This document shows, in pieces, positions 51,265-59,207 of a stretch of 64,000 nucleotides of DNA. Source of the stretch: Tardiphaga sp. (GTDB lineage: Bacteria; Pseudomonadota; Alphaproteobacteria; Rhizobiales; Xanthobacteraceae); NCBI GenBank assembly GCA_030147505.1, contig JASBVG010000037.1:1-64000 (forward strand), written 5' to 3'. The notes under the pieces are model-generated. The model saw only the letters and a program-made list of their open reading frames with translations, was not told the DNA's origin and did no database searches. The stretch's first letter is position 1; each line of letters begins with the position of its first letter. The position numbers were made by a program, and so were the translations under genes.

Positions 51265-51912
51265 TCACTCCTCCGGAAACATACCGAGATAGGGCTCCGC
51301 CTCCTTGAGCACCCGCACGACCGACGGTCGCAGTTGCAGCCGCTGAAGATAGGCGAATGCGCGCGGATGGGTCTCTGCATATGGCACAATCTTGTTGGCG
51401 TAGAACAACGGCGGCATGGCTGCACAATCCGCCAGCGTAACGACATCTCCCATCGCCCATTGTCGATCGGTCATGTCGCATTCAATTATGTCCAGCGCGA
51501 TGCGCAGCTTATTCTTTGCTTCCGTGACGCCATACGGATCTCTGGCATCGGCCGGGCGAAGCCGATCACCGACAATCATCTGCATATGGGTATGGACGTG
51601 CAAATCGAAGAATCGATCGCGCAGGCGCGTCTTCAGACCGAGATCTCCCTCCGGGATAAAGCGCGTCGCACCGGGATAATGACGATCGAGATATTCGATG
51701 AGGATGGTCGCCTCAGGCACCACCTCGCCGCGGGCATCATCCAGCAGCACCGGAAATTTTCCGATCGGCCAGAGCTTCAGCAGTGCTGCGCGCTGATCGG
51801 GATCGCCGAGGTTGACGTTGTTCGGCGTGAACGGCGTGTCGTTCTCATACAGTGCGATCAGCGCTTTCCAGCAATAGGACGACAGCGGATGAAAATACAG
51901 AATGAGTGACAA
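51265..51912 (-). CDS. Glutathione S-transferase
   Basis: 215 residues from a TTG start (AGGAGA eight bases upstream); an ATG-started longer frame has a non-family N-terminus. Thioredoxin-like domain SLILYFHPLSSYCWKALIALYENDTPFTPNNVNLG, with PIGKFPVLLDDARGEVVPEATILIEYLDRHYPG; helical domain with DRQWAMGDVVTLADCAAMPPLFYANKIVP. A serine or cysteine in LSSYCWK is likely the catalytic residue. First gene of a GST-SnoaL operon with a TGTCGG-N17-CGTC promoter 33 bases upstream. Divergent from the SDR gene. Confidence 0.88.
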   Translation of the reverse strand: MSLILYFHPLSSYCWKALIALYENDTPFTPNNVNLGDPDQRAALLKLWPIGKFPVLLDDARGEVVPEATILIEYLDRHYPGATRFIPEGDLGLKTRLRDRFFDLHVHTHMQMIVGDRLRPADARDPYGVTEAKNKLRIALDIIECDMTDRQWAMGDVVTLADCAAMPPLFYANKIVPYAETHPRAFAYLQRLQLRPSVVRVLKEAEPYLGMFPEE

Positions 51913-51945
51913 GGGCCTTCTCCTGGTCTTGTTGGATATCTGGAA

Positions 51946-51972
51946 GACGAATCGCAACAGCCATTGCCGACA
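51946..51972 (-). promoter_or_regulatory. Candidate ECF42 promoter for the GST-SnoaL operon
   Basis: Minus-strand TGTCGG (51972-51967), 17 bases, CGTC (51949-51946), 33 bases before the GST start codon. Same hexamer, spacing and orientation as the other ECF42 candidates. Confidence 0.65.
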
Positions 51973-52068
51973 GGCAATTGTCAGGATCCCGATAAAAATC
52001 CGGGTTGTCCCGCCCCGCCGTGTCTCCTAAACACACCGGCAAAGATGACGAAATGATCGGGACGGACA

Positions 52069-52872
52069 ATGGTCAAGACTGAAGGCACCCAAATTACCCG
52101 CAAAGTGGCTCTCGTGACCGGCGCCGCGCGCGGAATCGGGCTCGCAGTGGCGAAGCGGTTTCTCGGCGAGGGCTACCGGGTCGCGCTGCTCGACATCGAG
52201 GGTGAGCTGCTCGCTGCCAGCGTCGAGGCTTTGAACGATCCGGACAACACGCATGCGCTGCATGCGGATGTCTCGGACGAGAATGCTGTGGCCAAAGCCT
52301 TCGCAGACACGCAGGCGCGCTTCGGCCGTCTGGATGCGCTGGTCAACAATGCCGGCATTGCCAATTTCAAGCCGGTGCTGGAAACCACGCTTGACGAGTG
52401 GGAACGTATCATGGCGGTGAACCTCACCGGCCCGTTCCTGTGCACCAAGGCGGCCGCGCCGCTGATGCGCGAACATGGCGGCGGCGCCATCGTCAACATC
52501 GCCTCGATCTCGGCCCTGCGCGCCTCGACGCTGCGCGTCGCCTATGGCACCAGCAAGGCCGGCATCATCCATTTTACCAAGCAGTGTGCCGTCGAACTTG
52601 CGCTGCTCGGGATCCGCGTCAATGCTGTAGCGCCGGGGCCGGTGGAGACGGCCATGGCCAAGGCAGTGCATACGCCCGCGATCCGCGCCGACTACCATGA
52701 TGCCATCCCGCTCAATCGCTACGGCGGCGAGGACGAACTGGCGGACGCTATCTTCTATCTGTGCAGCGAGCGCGCCAGCTACATCACCGGCCAGATGCTC
52801 GCGGTGGATGGCGGCTTCGACGCCACCGGCATCGGCCTCCCGACGCTGCGACGTGAAGGAATCAACGGCTAA
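52069..52872 (+). CDS. Short-chain dehydrogenase/reductase
   Basis: 267 residues, classical SDR. Cofactor motif TGAARGIG near residue 17, an acidic residue after strand two (LLDIEGE) favouring NAD(H), NNAGIANFKPV, catalytic serine in NIASISALRAS, YGTSKAG as the YxxxK active site, and the C-terminal GQMLAVDGGFDATGIG. Closest in style to glucose dehydrogenase and 3-oxoacyl-ACP reductase-like enzymes. It has no ECF42-type promoter in its upstream region. Its stop codon overlaps that of the convergent DUF1772 gene by four bases. Confidence 0.87.
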   Translation: MVKTEGTQITRKVALVTGAARGIGLAVAKRFLGEGYRVALLDIEGELLAASVEALNDPDNTHALHADVSDENAVAKAFADTQARFGRLDALVNNAGIANFKPVLETTLDEWERIMAVNLTGPFLCTKAAAPLMREHGGGAIVNIASISALRASTLRVAYGTSKAGIIHFTKQCAVELALLGIRVNAVAPGPVETAMAKAVHTPAIRADYHDAIPLNRYGGEDELADAIFYLCSERASYITGQMLAVDGGFDATGIGLPTLRREGING

Positions 52873-53351
52873 AGCTGCCTCAGCCCCAGGATGAATGTCC
52901 CGAGCGCAGCGGTCGAGGTGACCGTGCGGACGTGGTTCCAGCCGGTCCAGACCGAGAGATAGCGCGTCCAGAGAGCAGCGGCCTCGCTGCTATCTGCTGC
53001 AGAAGCTGCCAGCGCATCGTTCATCGGGACGTTGAAGACGATGGTGACGAGAAACGTGCCGGCGACGTAGAGCAGCGCGCCTGCCACCAGCCAGCCGGAT
53101 GCCGGACCGGCCCAATTCAGCATCGCGACGATCGCAAGCACGACGCAAACCAGCGCCGTGCCCATGAACGCCGTGAGAAAGAGCGGGCTGAGGATCGTGG
53201 TGTTGATCGACTGCATCGCAGCAATACCGGCAGGAGCCGGCAGCTTGCCGAGCGCACTCATGATCGTGACCGAGAAGACGAAGAAAAGCCCCGCCATCAG
53301 GCCCGATCCGATCGCTGCGGCAAAGGCCAGACTGAACGTCATTCGCTTCAT
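52869..53351 (-). CDS. DUF1772-family membrane protein
   Basis: 160 residues with four transmembrane helices (for example LAFAAAIGSGLMAGLFFVFSVTIM and GWLVAGALLYVAGTFLVTIVFNVPMND). The pattern FFVFSVTIMSALGKLPAPAGIAAMQSIN and FNVPMNDALAA defines DUF1772 (anthrone oxygenase-like). Some members are called anthrone oxygenases in polyketide clusters; no such cluster is present. It lies 28 bases after the MFS gene, so the two are probably one operon. It is adjacent to genes of the ECF42 region but has no promoter of that type. Confidence 0.83.
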   Translation of the reverse strand: MKRMTFSLAFAAAIGSGLMAGLFFVFSVTIMSALGKLPAPAGIAAMQSINTTILSPLFLTAFMGTALVCVVLAIVAMLNWAGPASGWLVAGALLYVAGTFLVTIVFNVPMNDALAASAADSSEAAALWTRYLSVWTGWNHVRTVTSTAALGTFILGLRQL

Positions 53352-53379
53352 CCCTCTCCCTCGAACGATGCAACCTAAC

Positions 53380-54588
53380 CTATTCGGCGAGCTGAGGCGA
53401 CAATTCGCGAGGACGCAACGTAGCCATGGTGATCACCAATGCGGCGACTGCCGTCAACGCGATGGTCGTCACCATCGGCAGCGACGTGCCATTGAAGAAC
53501 AGGCCGGCGACGGCAATCACCGCGCCGCCTGTCAGCATCTGCAGCGTGCCACCGAGCGCACTGGCACTGCCGGCGATCGGGCCATGCTCCTCCAGCGAGA
53601 GCACCATGGTCGATGGGATCACGAGACCGAGGAAGGCGAAGGACGTAAACAACAGCGGGATCAGCACCCACAGGCCGGTGAAGCCGGCCAGCGTCAACGC
53701 CAGCAGCAGCACAGCGAAACTCGTATATGCCACGACAGCGCCCATCACCACGCGCCCCATGCCAAAGTGTCCGCCAAGCCGGCTTGCGAGCTGCGACATG
53801 CCGATGAAGCCGATGGCATTGATCGAGAAAGCCACGCTGTATTCCGCCAGCGTCATTCCATAGGTCTTGATGTAGACGAAAGACGACATCGACAGGAAGG
53901 TGAAGAAACTGGACATCCCGAGACCGCCGATAAAGGTGAGGCCGAGAAAATGCCAGTCGCGAAACAGCACGCCGAAATGGCCGAGCACGCTGCGGACATC
54001 ACCGCGGATTCGTTCATGCACCGGCCGCGTCTCCGGCAGCATCGTTGCCAGCAGCACGATGGCGATCAGTGCAGCAACCGTGACGGCGACAAACACTGCG
54101 CGCCAGCCGAACGGCACGATCAGCGCACTACCACCGAGCGGCGCGAGGATCGGCGAGACCGAGAACACCAGCATCACCAGCGACATGAGCCGCGTCGCCT
54201 CGACGCCGGTATGCAGATCGCGAATGATGGCGCGCGGGATTACCCCCATGGCCGCAGCGCCGAGGCCCTGAACGAAGCGAAACGCGATCAGCCATTCCAC
54301 GGTCGGCGCCAGCGCGCAGCCGATCGAGCCCGCGACGAACAGCGCCAGACCGGCATAAAGCGGCGCCTTGCGGCCATAGACGTCGGAGAGCGGGCCATAA
54401 GCGATCTGGCACAATCCGAAAGCGATGAAATAGGAGGTCAGAGTGAGCTGCGTCGCCGAGGTCGTGGCGCCAAGGTCGGTTTCGATGTCCGGCAGCGCCG
54501 GCAGATACATATCGATGGCGAAGGGACCGACGGCACAGAGCAGGCCGAGCACGATGGCATTGCGGGCAAACGGAGACATTGCAGACAC
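53380..54588 (-). CDS. MFS transporter, Bcr/CflA drug-resistance type
   Basis: 402 residues, 12 transmembrane helices. The family opening LGLLCAVGPFAIDMYLPALPDIETDLGATTSATQLTLTSYFIAFGLCQIAYGPLSDVYGRKAPLY is diagnostic of Bcr/CflA (TIGR00710), followed by RFVQGLGAAAMGVIPRAIIRDLHTG and the second half GGLGMSSFFTFLSMSSFVYIKTYGMTLAEYSVAFSINAIGF. Exports bicyclomycin, sulfonamides or amino acids in known cases. Proton antiport. It precedes the DUF1772 gene on the same strand. A strong hairpin separates it from the VOC gene upstream. Confidence 0.9.
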   Translation of the reverse strand: MSAMSPFARNAIVLGLLCAVGPFAIDMYLPALPDIETDLGATTSATQLTLTSYFIAFGLCQIAYGPLSDVYGRKAPLYAGLALFVAGSIGCALAPTVEWLIAFRFVQGLGAAAMGVIPRAIIRDLHTGVEATRLMSLVMLVFSVSPILAPLGGSALIVPFGWRAVFVAVTVAALIAIVLLATMLPETRPVHERIRGDVRSVLGHFGVLFRDWHFLGLTFIGGLGMSSFFTFLSMSSFVYIKTYGMTLAEYSVAFSINAIGFIGMSQLASRLGGHFGMGRVVMGAVVAYTSFAVLLLALTLAGFTGLWVLIPLLFTSFAFLGLVIPSTMVLSLEEHGPIAGSASALGGTLQMLTGGAVIAVAGLFFNGTSLPMVTTIALTAVAALVITMATLRPRELSPQLAE

Positions 54589-54614
54589 TTTTCAGTTCGG
54601 AAGAATCCAGACGT

Positions 54615-54643
54615 GCTTCTCCCCGCAAATCGCGGGGAGAAGC
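54615..54643. terminator. Perfect hairpin between VOC and MFS genes
   Basis: GCTTCTCCCCGC (54615-54626), five-base loop, GCGGGGAGAAGC (54632-54643): a perfect 12-bp stem. No T-run follows on either strand, so it may be a REP-type element or a weak terminator that separates the VOC and MFS units. Confidence 0.5.
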
Positions 54644-54653
54644 CGGCAAACCA

Positions 54654-55073
54654 TTACTGGTCGGGGCAGTCCTGCGCGGTGTTGATCATCCAGGGCACGC
54701 CGAACTTGTCGACGCACATGCCAAAGCCCTTTGACCAGAACGTGGCAGCGAACGGCATCTTGGTCTCGCCGCCATCGGCTAGCGCGTTGAACCATTTCTC
54801 GCCTTCGGCCGGGGTCTTGGCCTGCAGGCAGACGGAGAAGCCCTGCATCTTCTCAAAGTAATCCGGCGGAGAATCCGATGCCATGATCACTTCGCCATCG
54901 ATGCTGAGCTGCGCATGCAGCACCTTCTTCGCCATCGAGGGCGGCATATGCTCGGCCGCAGGCGAGCCTTCCACATGCATGACGACATCGATCTTGGCGC
55001 CGATCGCCTTTTCATAGAACTTGAAGGCTTCTTCGCAATTTCCGTTGTAATGGAGATAGGGATTGATCTGCAT
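54654..55073 (-). CDS. VOC-family protein (PhnB-like)
   Basis: 139 residues. Opens MQINPYLHYNGNCEEAFKFYEKAIGAKIDVVMHVEGSP, then HAQLSIDGEVIMASDSPPDYFEKMQGFSVCLQAKTPAEGEKWFNALADGGETKMPFAATFWSKGFGMCVDKFGVPWMINTA, the vicinal-oxygen-chelate fold of PhnB/YdcJ-like proteins. These bind divalent metal in some members; the catalytic set is incomplete here. GAAGGAG precedes the ATG. It has a TGTCGG-N17-CGTC promoter 69 bases upstream, so it is likely part of the ECF42 regulon. Despite the family name it is unrelated to phosphonate genes. Confidence 0.87.
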   Translation of the reverse strand: MQINPYLHYNGNCEEAFKFYEKAIGAKIDVVMHVEGSPAAEHMPPSMAKKVLHAQLSIDGEVIMASDSPPDYFEKMQGFSVCLQAKTPAEGEKWFNALADGGETKMPFAATFWSKGFGMCVDKFGVPWMINTAQDCPDQ

Positions 55074-55142
55074 GGTCGTCTCCTTCGGGTTAAGCCAACA
55101 ATCTCGCATCGCCAGATGGCTATGACGTGACGTTGCTTCAAA

Positions 55143-55169
55143 GACGAATGGGCAGCGCCGGATCCGACA
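55143..55169 (-). promoter_or_regulatory. Candidate ECF42 promoter for the VOC gene
   Basis: Minus-strand TGTCGG (55169-55164), 17 bases, CGTC (55146-55143), then a 69-base leader to the start codon. Shares the spacer stretch GCGCTGCCC with the sigma operon promoter. Confidence 0.65.
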
Positions 55170-55231
55170 TCGTCTCAAGATTTTTGCAGACGGCTTGCAC
55201 GGCGGCAGCCTCGGCCTCAGCTCGCCCCGCC

Positions 55232-56503
55232 CTACTGCTTTGCGACAGCCTTTTCCTTGCTGTCTTCCATCAATCGGTCGATATGCTTGCGGATATGATC
55301 CGCTTCGGCAGTCGTGTTCGCCAGCGCGATCGCTCGGTTAAAACTTTCCCGGGCCTCATCGCTGCGACCGAGCTGTAACAGATACGCGCCCTGCACACCG
55401 AAAAAGTGGAAATAATTGGCGAGCTTTGTGGCCAATGGCGCAATCATGTCGAGTGCGGCCTGCGGCCCCCGCACCTTCGACACCGCAACCGAACGATTGA
55501 GCGTGATCACCGGCGACGGTTGCAGGATCTCGAGCGAGCCATACAACAATTCGATCTGCGCCCAATCGGTATTCCCAGGGGTCGCAGCGCGCGCATGCAG
55601 CGCGGCGATGGCCGCCTGGATCTGATAGGCGCCGGTACGGCGATGGCGCATCGCCTTGTCGATCAGCGCCAGGCCTTCAGCGATCATCTTTCCATTCCAG
55701 AACGAGCGATCCTGATCTTCCAGCAGGATCAGCGCGCCATTGGCATCGAAGCGCGCAGCCGAGCGCGCATATTGCAGCAGCATCAATGCAGCGAGGCCCA
55801 TGATCTCGGGCTCGGCGGGAAACAGCTTCAGCAGCAAGCGCGCGAGGCGGATCGCTTCCTCGCAAAGCGGTGCGCGCAGATCGGCGCTTTCGCCGCCGGC
55901 AGAATACCCTTCGTTGAAGACCAGATAAAGCATCGCGGCAACGGCGGCGAGCCGTTCGCTGCGCTCCGGTGCGCCTGGAACCTCGAACGGGACCTTGTTT
56001 TTGGCGATGGCGGATTTGGCGCGGGTGATACGCTGCTCCATCGCGGCCTCGCTGACCAGAAATGCGCGCGCAATCTGCTTCACCGTCAGGCCTGAGACGA
56101 TGCGCAGCGCCAATGCGATCTGCTGGGTCGCCGGCAATTGCGGATGGCAGCAGACGAACAGCAGCCGCAGGATATCGTCGCGATAATGCGATCCATCGAG
56201 CCGGTCGGCGAGTTCGCTCTCGGCATCGTCGAGATCGGAGATCGCACGGTCGTCATCCGGTAACGGCTGCTGTCGCTTGCCGCGGCGGAGATCGTCGATG
56301 GCGGTGTTACGGCCGACCATGATCAGCCACGCCGCGGCATCGCGTGGCGGGCCGTTTTGCGGCCAGGTTTTCAGCGCGCGAAGGCAGGCGTTCTGGAACG
56401 CCTCCTCCGCGGTGTCGAGATCGCGAAAATAACGCAGCAGCGCACCGAGCGCCTGGGGACGCGCCGTGGTCAGCGCCGCATCGATCCAGGCGACATCGGT
56501 CAT
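55232..56503 (-). CDS. ECF sigma factor, group ECF42 (long C-terminal extension)
   Basis: 423 residues. Sigma region 2 (about 15-75: LLRYFRDLDTAEEAFQNACLRALKTWP, AAWLIMVGRNTAIDDLRR) and region 4 (about 115-165: LPATQQIALALRIVSGLTVKQIARAFLVSEAAMEQRITRAKSAI), then a ~250-residue helical, TPR-like C-terminal extension (LYLVFNEGYSAGG, EAIRLARLLLKLFPAEPEIMGLAALMLLQYARSAARFDANGALILLEDQDRSFWNGKMI). This layout is the ECF42 group, which lacks an anti-sigma factor and is usually encoded with DGPF/YCII proteins. Here it overlaps such a gene by four bases (ATGA), behind a TGTCGG-N17-CGTC promoter, so it probably activates itself. Confidence 0.9.
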   Translation of the reverse strand: MTDVAWIDAALTTARPQALGALLRYFRDLDTAEEAFQNACLRALKTWPQNGPPRDAAAWLIMVGRNTAIDDLRRGKRQQPLPDDDRAISDLDDAESELADRLDGSHYRDDILRLLFVCCHPQLPATQQIALALRIVSGLTVKQIARAFLVSEAAMEQRITRAKSAIAKNKVPFEVPGAPERSERLAAVAAMLYLVFNEGYSAGGESADLRAPLCEEAIRLARLLLKLFPAEPEIMGLAALMLLQYARSAARFDANGALILLEDQDRSFWNGKMIAEGLALIDKAMRHRRTGAYQIQAAIAALHARAATPGNTDWAQIELLYGSLEILQPSPVITLNRSVAVSKVRGPQAALDMIAPLATKLANYFHFFGVQGAYLLQLGRSDEARESFNRAIALANTTAEADHIRKHIDRLMEDSKEKAVAKQ

Positions 56504-56865
56504 GACTGAAACGCTCCATGAAAGACACCGATCGGACGGATTTCATAGGCACCGCCGGGATTGGCGCGGCCGAGTTCCTGCGCAATTTCGAGCGCCCCAT
56601 CGAGGTTCTCCGCCTCGACGACATAAAAGCCGAGCAACTGCTCCTTGGTTTCGGCGAACGGACCGTCGAGCACGACAGGCGGATCGTCCTTGCGCAGCGT
56701 GGTGGCCGCCGTGGTCGGCAGCAGCCGCGCCACCGGGCCGAGCCGCCCCTGCTGGGCCAGCTTGCCATGCACGACGGCGAGCTTTGCCATCACGGCATCG
56801 TCCTCGTCTTTCGACCAGCCGCCGACAACGGCTTCATCATGATAGCAGAGAATGGCGTACAGCAT
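56500..56865 (-). CDS. DGPF/YCII-domain protein of the ECF42 operon
   Basis: 121 residues. The family motif is intact: VVLDGPFAETKEQLLGFYVVEAENLDGALEIAQEL, followed by GGAYEIRPIGVFHG. The start MLYAILCYHDEAVVGGWSKDEDDAVMAKLAVVHGKL is typical. These proteins accompany ECF42 sigma factors in many phyla and may be their main targets or their modulators; biochemical role unknown. It is the first gene of the operon: the sigma factor start overlaps its stop by four bases. GGAGC precedes the ATG and a candidate ECF42 promoter lies 19 bases upstream. Confidence 0.9.
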   Translation of the reverse strand: MLYAILCYHDEAVVGGWSKDEDDAVMAKLAVVHGKLAQQGRLGPVARLLPTTAATTLRKDDPPVVLDGPFAETKEQLLGFYVVEAENLDGALEIAQELGRANPGGAYEIRPIGVFHGAFQS

Positions 56866-56884
56866 GGGTGCTCCTTGGTTGAAA

Positions 56885-56911
56885 GACGGGCAGCGCAGGA
56901 CGATGCCGACA
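56885..56911 (-). promoter_or_regulatory. Candidate ECF42 promoter of the sigma factor operon
   Basis: Minus-strand TGTCGG (56911-56906), 17 bases, CGTC (56888-56885), 19 bases before the DGPF start codon. The match to the -35/-10 motif published for ECF42 (TGTCGA ... CGA/TC) supports autoregulation. Confidence 0.7.
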
Positions 56912-56964
56912 GGTTAGCTGAAATTATTGTGGCATGACGCGCATCGGGGGCAGGATGAAATCGA

Positions 56965-57615
56965 TCAGTTCCGGCAGAGCTGTTCGATGGCGCCCGCCAG
57001 CGTCGCTTCGATCTCGGCCCGGGGCATGCCGGCGCGCGAGCGTACCGCGGAGAGATAGATCATGGCCGAGGCCATCTGCGCACGCACGGTCACATCGATG
57101 GTGTCAGGCAATTCCCCGCGGGCGATCGCGGTGCGAAAGCACCAGACGAATGCATCGTCGATATCCTTGAAGCCTTCGCGCACCATTGCGCTGATCTCGG
57201 CATCGGCGATGGCATCGGATGCGACCGTCATGACTGTAAAACAGCCGCTCGGTCCGGCCTCGCCCGCCATATGGATGTCGAGCGCCAGAGTGAGAAACCG
57301 CTTCAACCGCTCGCGGATGTCGATATCGGCGTTGAAGATATCGACGGCTCCGGCGGTGTAGTCATCGCGATAACGCTGATAGCTCTTGATATACAGAGCG
57401 CGCTTGTCGCCAAAAGCGCCATAGAGGCTCGGACGATTCATGCCGGTGGCGGTGCTGAGATCGTCGAGCGACGTCGCCGCATAACCGGTGCGACGAAACA
57501 GATTCAGCGCCTTGCCGATCGCCACATCCGGCTCATAAGCGCGCGGGCGCCCGCGCCGCTTCCCCTCACCCGCCTTCTCCGATCCTGCCGAGGCCGGCTT
57601 CTTTTTTTGTACCAT
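56965..57615 (-). CDS. TetR-family transcription repressor
   Basis: 216 residues from ATG 57615. A basic, low-complexity N-terminus (QKKKPASAGSEKAGEGKRRGRPRAYEPD) leads into the helix-turn-helix AIGKALNLFRRTGYAATSLDDLSTATGMNRPSLYGAFGDKRALYIKSYQRY, then the helical ligand domain with LALDIHMAGEAGPSGCFTVMTVASDAIADAEISAMVREGFKDIDDAF. It is divergent from a GST gene, with a 98-base shared region containing a large dyad that covers its own start codon. It probably represses itself and the GST gene until an electrophilic effector binds. Confidence 0.89.
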   Translation of the reverse strand: MVQKKKPASAGSEKAGEGKRRGRPRAYEPDVAIGKALNLFRRTGYAATSLDDLSTATGMNRPSLYGAFGDKRALYIKSYQRYRDDYTAGAVDIFNADIDIRERLKRFLTLALDIHMAGEAGPSGCFTVMTVASDAIADAEISAMVREGFKDIDDAFVWCFRTAIARGELPDTIDVTVRAQMASAMIYLSAVRSRAGMPRAEIEATLAGAIEQLCRN

Positions 57616-57660
57616 TTCGCAAATAATCCTTGACCACCTCATTATTGTGCGAGACGGTAC
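57609..57660. promoter_or_regulatory. Long dyad between tetR and GST genes (operator)
   Basis: The arms GTACCATTTCGCAAATAAT (57609-57627) and ATTATTGTGCGAGACGGTAC (57641-57660) are inverted copies with a few differences, 13 bases apart. The left arm includes the tetR start codon. Each arm also contains TGCGA(A/G)A(T/C)GGTAC, so these could be two operators or one large palindrome. Confidence 0.65.
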
Positions 57661-57713
57661 GAAAATCAACCGAGAGCGTCGCAGCGTGGCGCCACACCAG
57701 CGAAGGAAACACC

Positions 57714-58358
57714 ATGGATCTGTATTTTTCTCCGATGGCCTGCTCAATGGCCACCCGTATCGCACTTTACGAGGCAGGCGGCGACGCCCGCTTCATTGAG
57801 GTCGATCCGCCGAGCAAGACACTGCTCCAGGATGGTTCGGATTTCCACGCAATCAACCCGCTCGGCCTGGTGCCGGCGCTGCGCACCGATGACGGTGCGA
57901 TCCTGACCGAAAATGCGGCGATCCTTCAGCACGTGGCCGAGCGTTTTCCGGACTCAGCGATTGCGGCCGGGGCCGGGATGGAGCGCAACCGCTTGCAGCA
58001 GTGGCTTTGCTTCATCGGTACCGAATTGCACAAGTCGCTGTTCCAGCCACAGCTCCTGAAGAAAACGCCGGCGGAGGCGAAAGCCTATGCGCTCGAGGTA
58101 GGCCGGTCGCGGCTCGATTATCTCGATAACCACCTCAAAGGCCGTGAATTCCTGCTGGATCGCTTCAGCGTCGCCGATGCCTATCTGACGACAGTGCTGA
58201 ACTGGACCATGGTGATCCCGCAGCTCGATCTCAATCAGTGGCCGGCGATCAAGGCCTATCACGCCCGGATGCGCGAACGGCCGAGCGTCGTGCGCGCCGT
58301 GACCGAGGAATTCGAGCTGTTCAAGGCCGAACAGGCGCGCCACAAGGCGGCGGCGTAA
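57714..58358 (+). CDS. Glutathione S-transferase (TetR-linked)
   Basis: 214 residues. Opens MDLYFSPMACSMATRIALYEAGGDARFIEVDP, with a cysteine in ACSMATR typical of beta-class GSTs (GstB type), NPLGLVPALRTDDGAILTENAAILQHVAERFPDS as the cis-Pro/glutathione region, and DRFSVADAYLTTVLNWTMVIPQLDLNQWPAIKAYHARMRERPSV. Beta-class enzymes use cysteine, often in mixed disulfide with glutathione. GAAGGAAACACC precedes the ATG. Divergent TetR gene and shared operator imply induction by an electrophile or aromatic compound. It has no ECF42 promoter. Confidence 0.89.
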   Translation: MDLYFSPMACSMATRIALYEAGGDARFIEVDPPSKTLLQDGSDFHAINPLGLVPALRTDDGAILTENAAILQHVAERFPDSAIAAGAGMERNRLQQWLCFIGTELHKSLFQPQLLKKTPAEAKAYALEVGRSRLDYLDNHLKGREFLLDRFSVADAYLTTVLNWTMVIPQLDLNQWPAIKAYHARMRERPSVVRAVTEEFELFKAEQARHKAAA

Positions 58359-59207
58359 CTACGCCACCGCGCGGCGACCGATGATCGCGAAACGGAGGCG
58401 GCCGGAGATCCAGTCGATGGCCGCCACCGCAACCAGAATCATCAGGATCAGGAACGACACTTTCTGCCATTCCAGCACGCGAATCTGCTCCGCGAGCTGC
58501 AGGCCGATTCCGCCGGCGCCAACGATGCCGATGATGGTGGCAGAGCGTGTGTTCGACTCGATGAAATAGAGCACCTGTCCGGCGATCACGGGCAGCACCT
58601 GGGGCATCAGTCCGAAGCGGATTTCATGCAACGGACTGCCGCCGGAGGCCCGGATACCCTCGACCTGCTTCTTGTCGGCCCCCTCGATGGCCTCGGAGAA
58701 CAATTTGCCGAAGGCGCCGAAATCCGACACCGCGATGGCGAGCACGCCGGCGAACGGACCGAGCCCGACGACATTGATCCAAACCAGCGCCCAGATCAGC
58801 GTATCGATGCCGCGGATGGTATCGAGCGAGCGGCGCACGGGGAAACGTAGCCAGGCCGACGGAATGACGTTGCGCGCGGCGAGGAGGCTGACCGGCAGCG
58901 CAAGCAATGCCGCAAGCGTGGTACCGAGCACCGCAATGGATAGCGTCTCACCCATCGCCTGCAGATAGGCCGGGAGCGACGAACCGGGGTCCGGCGGGAT
59001 CATCATCATGGTGATCCAGCCGAGTTGCTGCAGGCCATGCAGCATGCGCGCCGGCGAGAAATCGAGCTCATTGAGGCCGAAGATCAGGAGCGCCAGGGCC
59101 GCGACGAGAACTGTCGGCACAGCCGCGCGGGACTTCAGTGGACGGTCGAATACATCCGGATAACGGTTGCGCAGTTCCTGGGTGTCGATGTCCGGATGCT
59201 TGTTCAC
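58359..59207 (-). CDS. phnE: Phosphonate ABC transporter permease PhnE (second)
   Basis: 282 residues starting at GTG 59207, whose first bases overlap the stop of the upstream permease (GTGA) with GGGAGG ahead of it. About six transmembrane helices. EAA-type loop: EAIEGADKKQVEGIRASGGSPLHEIRFGLMPQVLPVIAGQVLYFIESNTRSATIIGIVGAGGIGLQL, the PhnE signature, and IPSAWLRFPVRRSLDTIRGIDTLIWALVWI. Pairs with the other PhnE and with PhnC to import phosphonates. The ORF seems to run on upstream, but that reading is out of frame with the first permease and is a shadow. Confidence 0.9.
   Translation of the reverse strand: MNKHPDIDTQELRNRYPDVFDRPLKSRAAVPTVLVAALALLIFGLNELDFSPARMLHGLQQLGWITMMMIPPDPGSSLPAYLQAMGETLSIAVLGTTLAALLALPVSLLAARNVIPSAWLRFPVRRSLDTIRGIDTLIWALVWINVVGLGPFAGVLAIAVSDFGAFGKLFSEAIEGADKKQVEGIRASGGSPLHEIRFGLMPQVLPVIAGQVLYFIESNTRSATIIGIVGAGGIGLQLAEQIRVLEWQKVSFLILMILVAVAAIDWISGRLRFAIIGRRAVA

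Noticed and set aside
52024-52060. Possible ECF42 promoter before the SDR gene
   Set aside because: TGTCTC occurs upstream but no CGTC follows at 17 bases, so the SDR was left out of the regulon.
53158-54861. 567-residue plus-strand ORF
   Set aside because: It runs antisense to the well-supported MFS and DUF1772 genes, is His/Arg/Glu-rich with no domain, and is a codon-bias shadow of GC-rich DNA.
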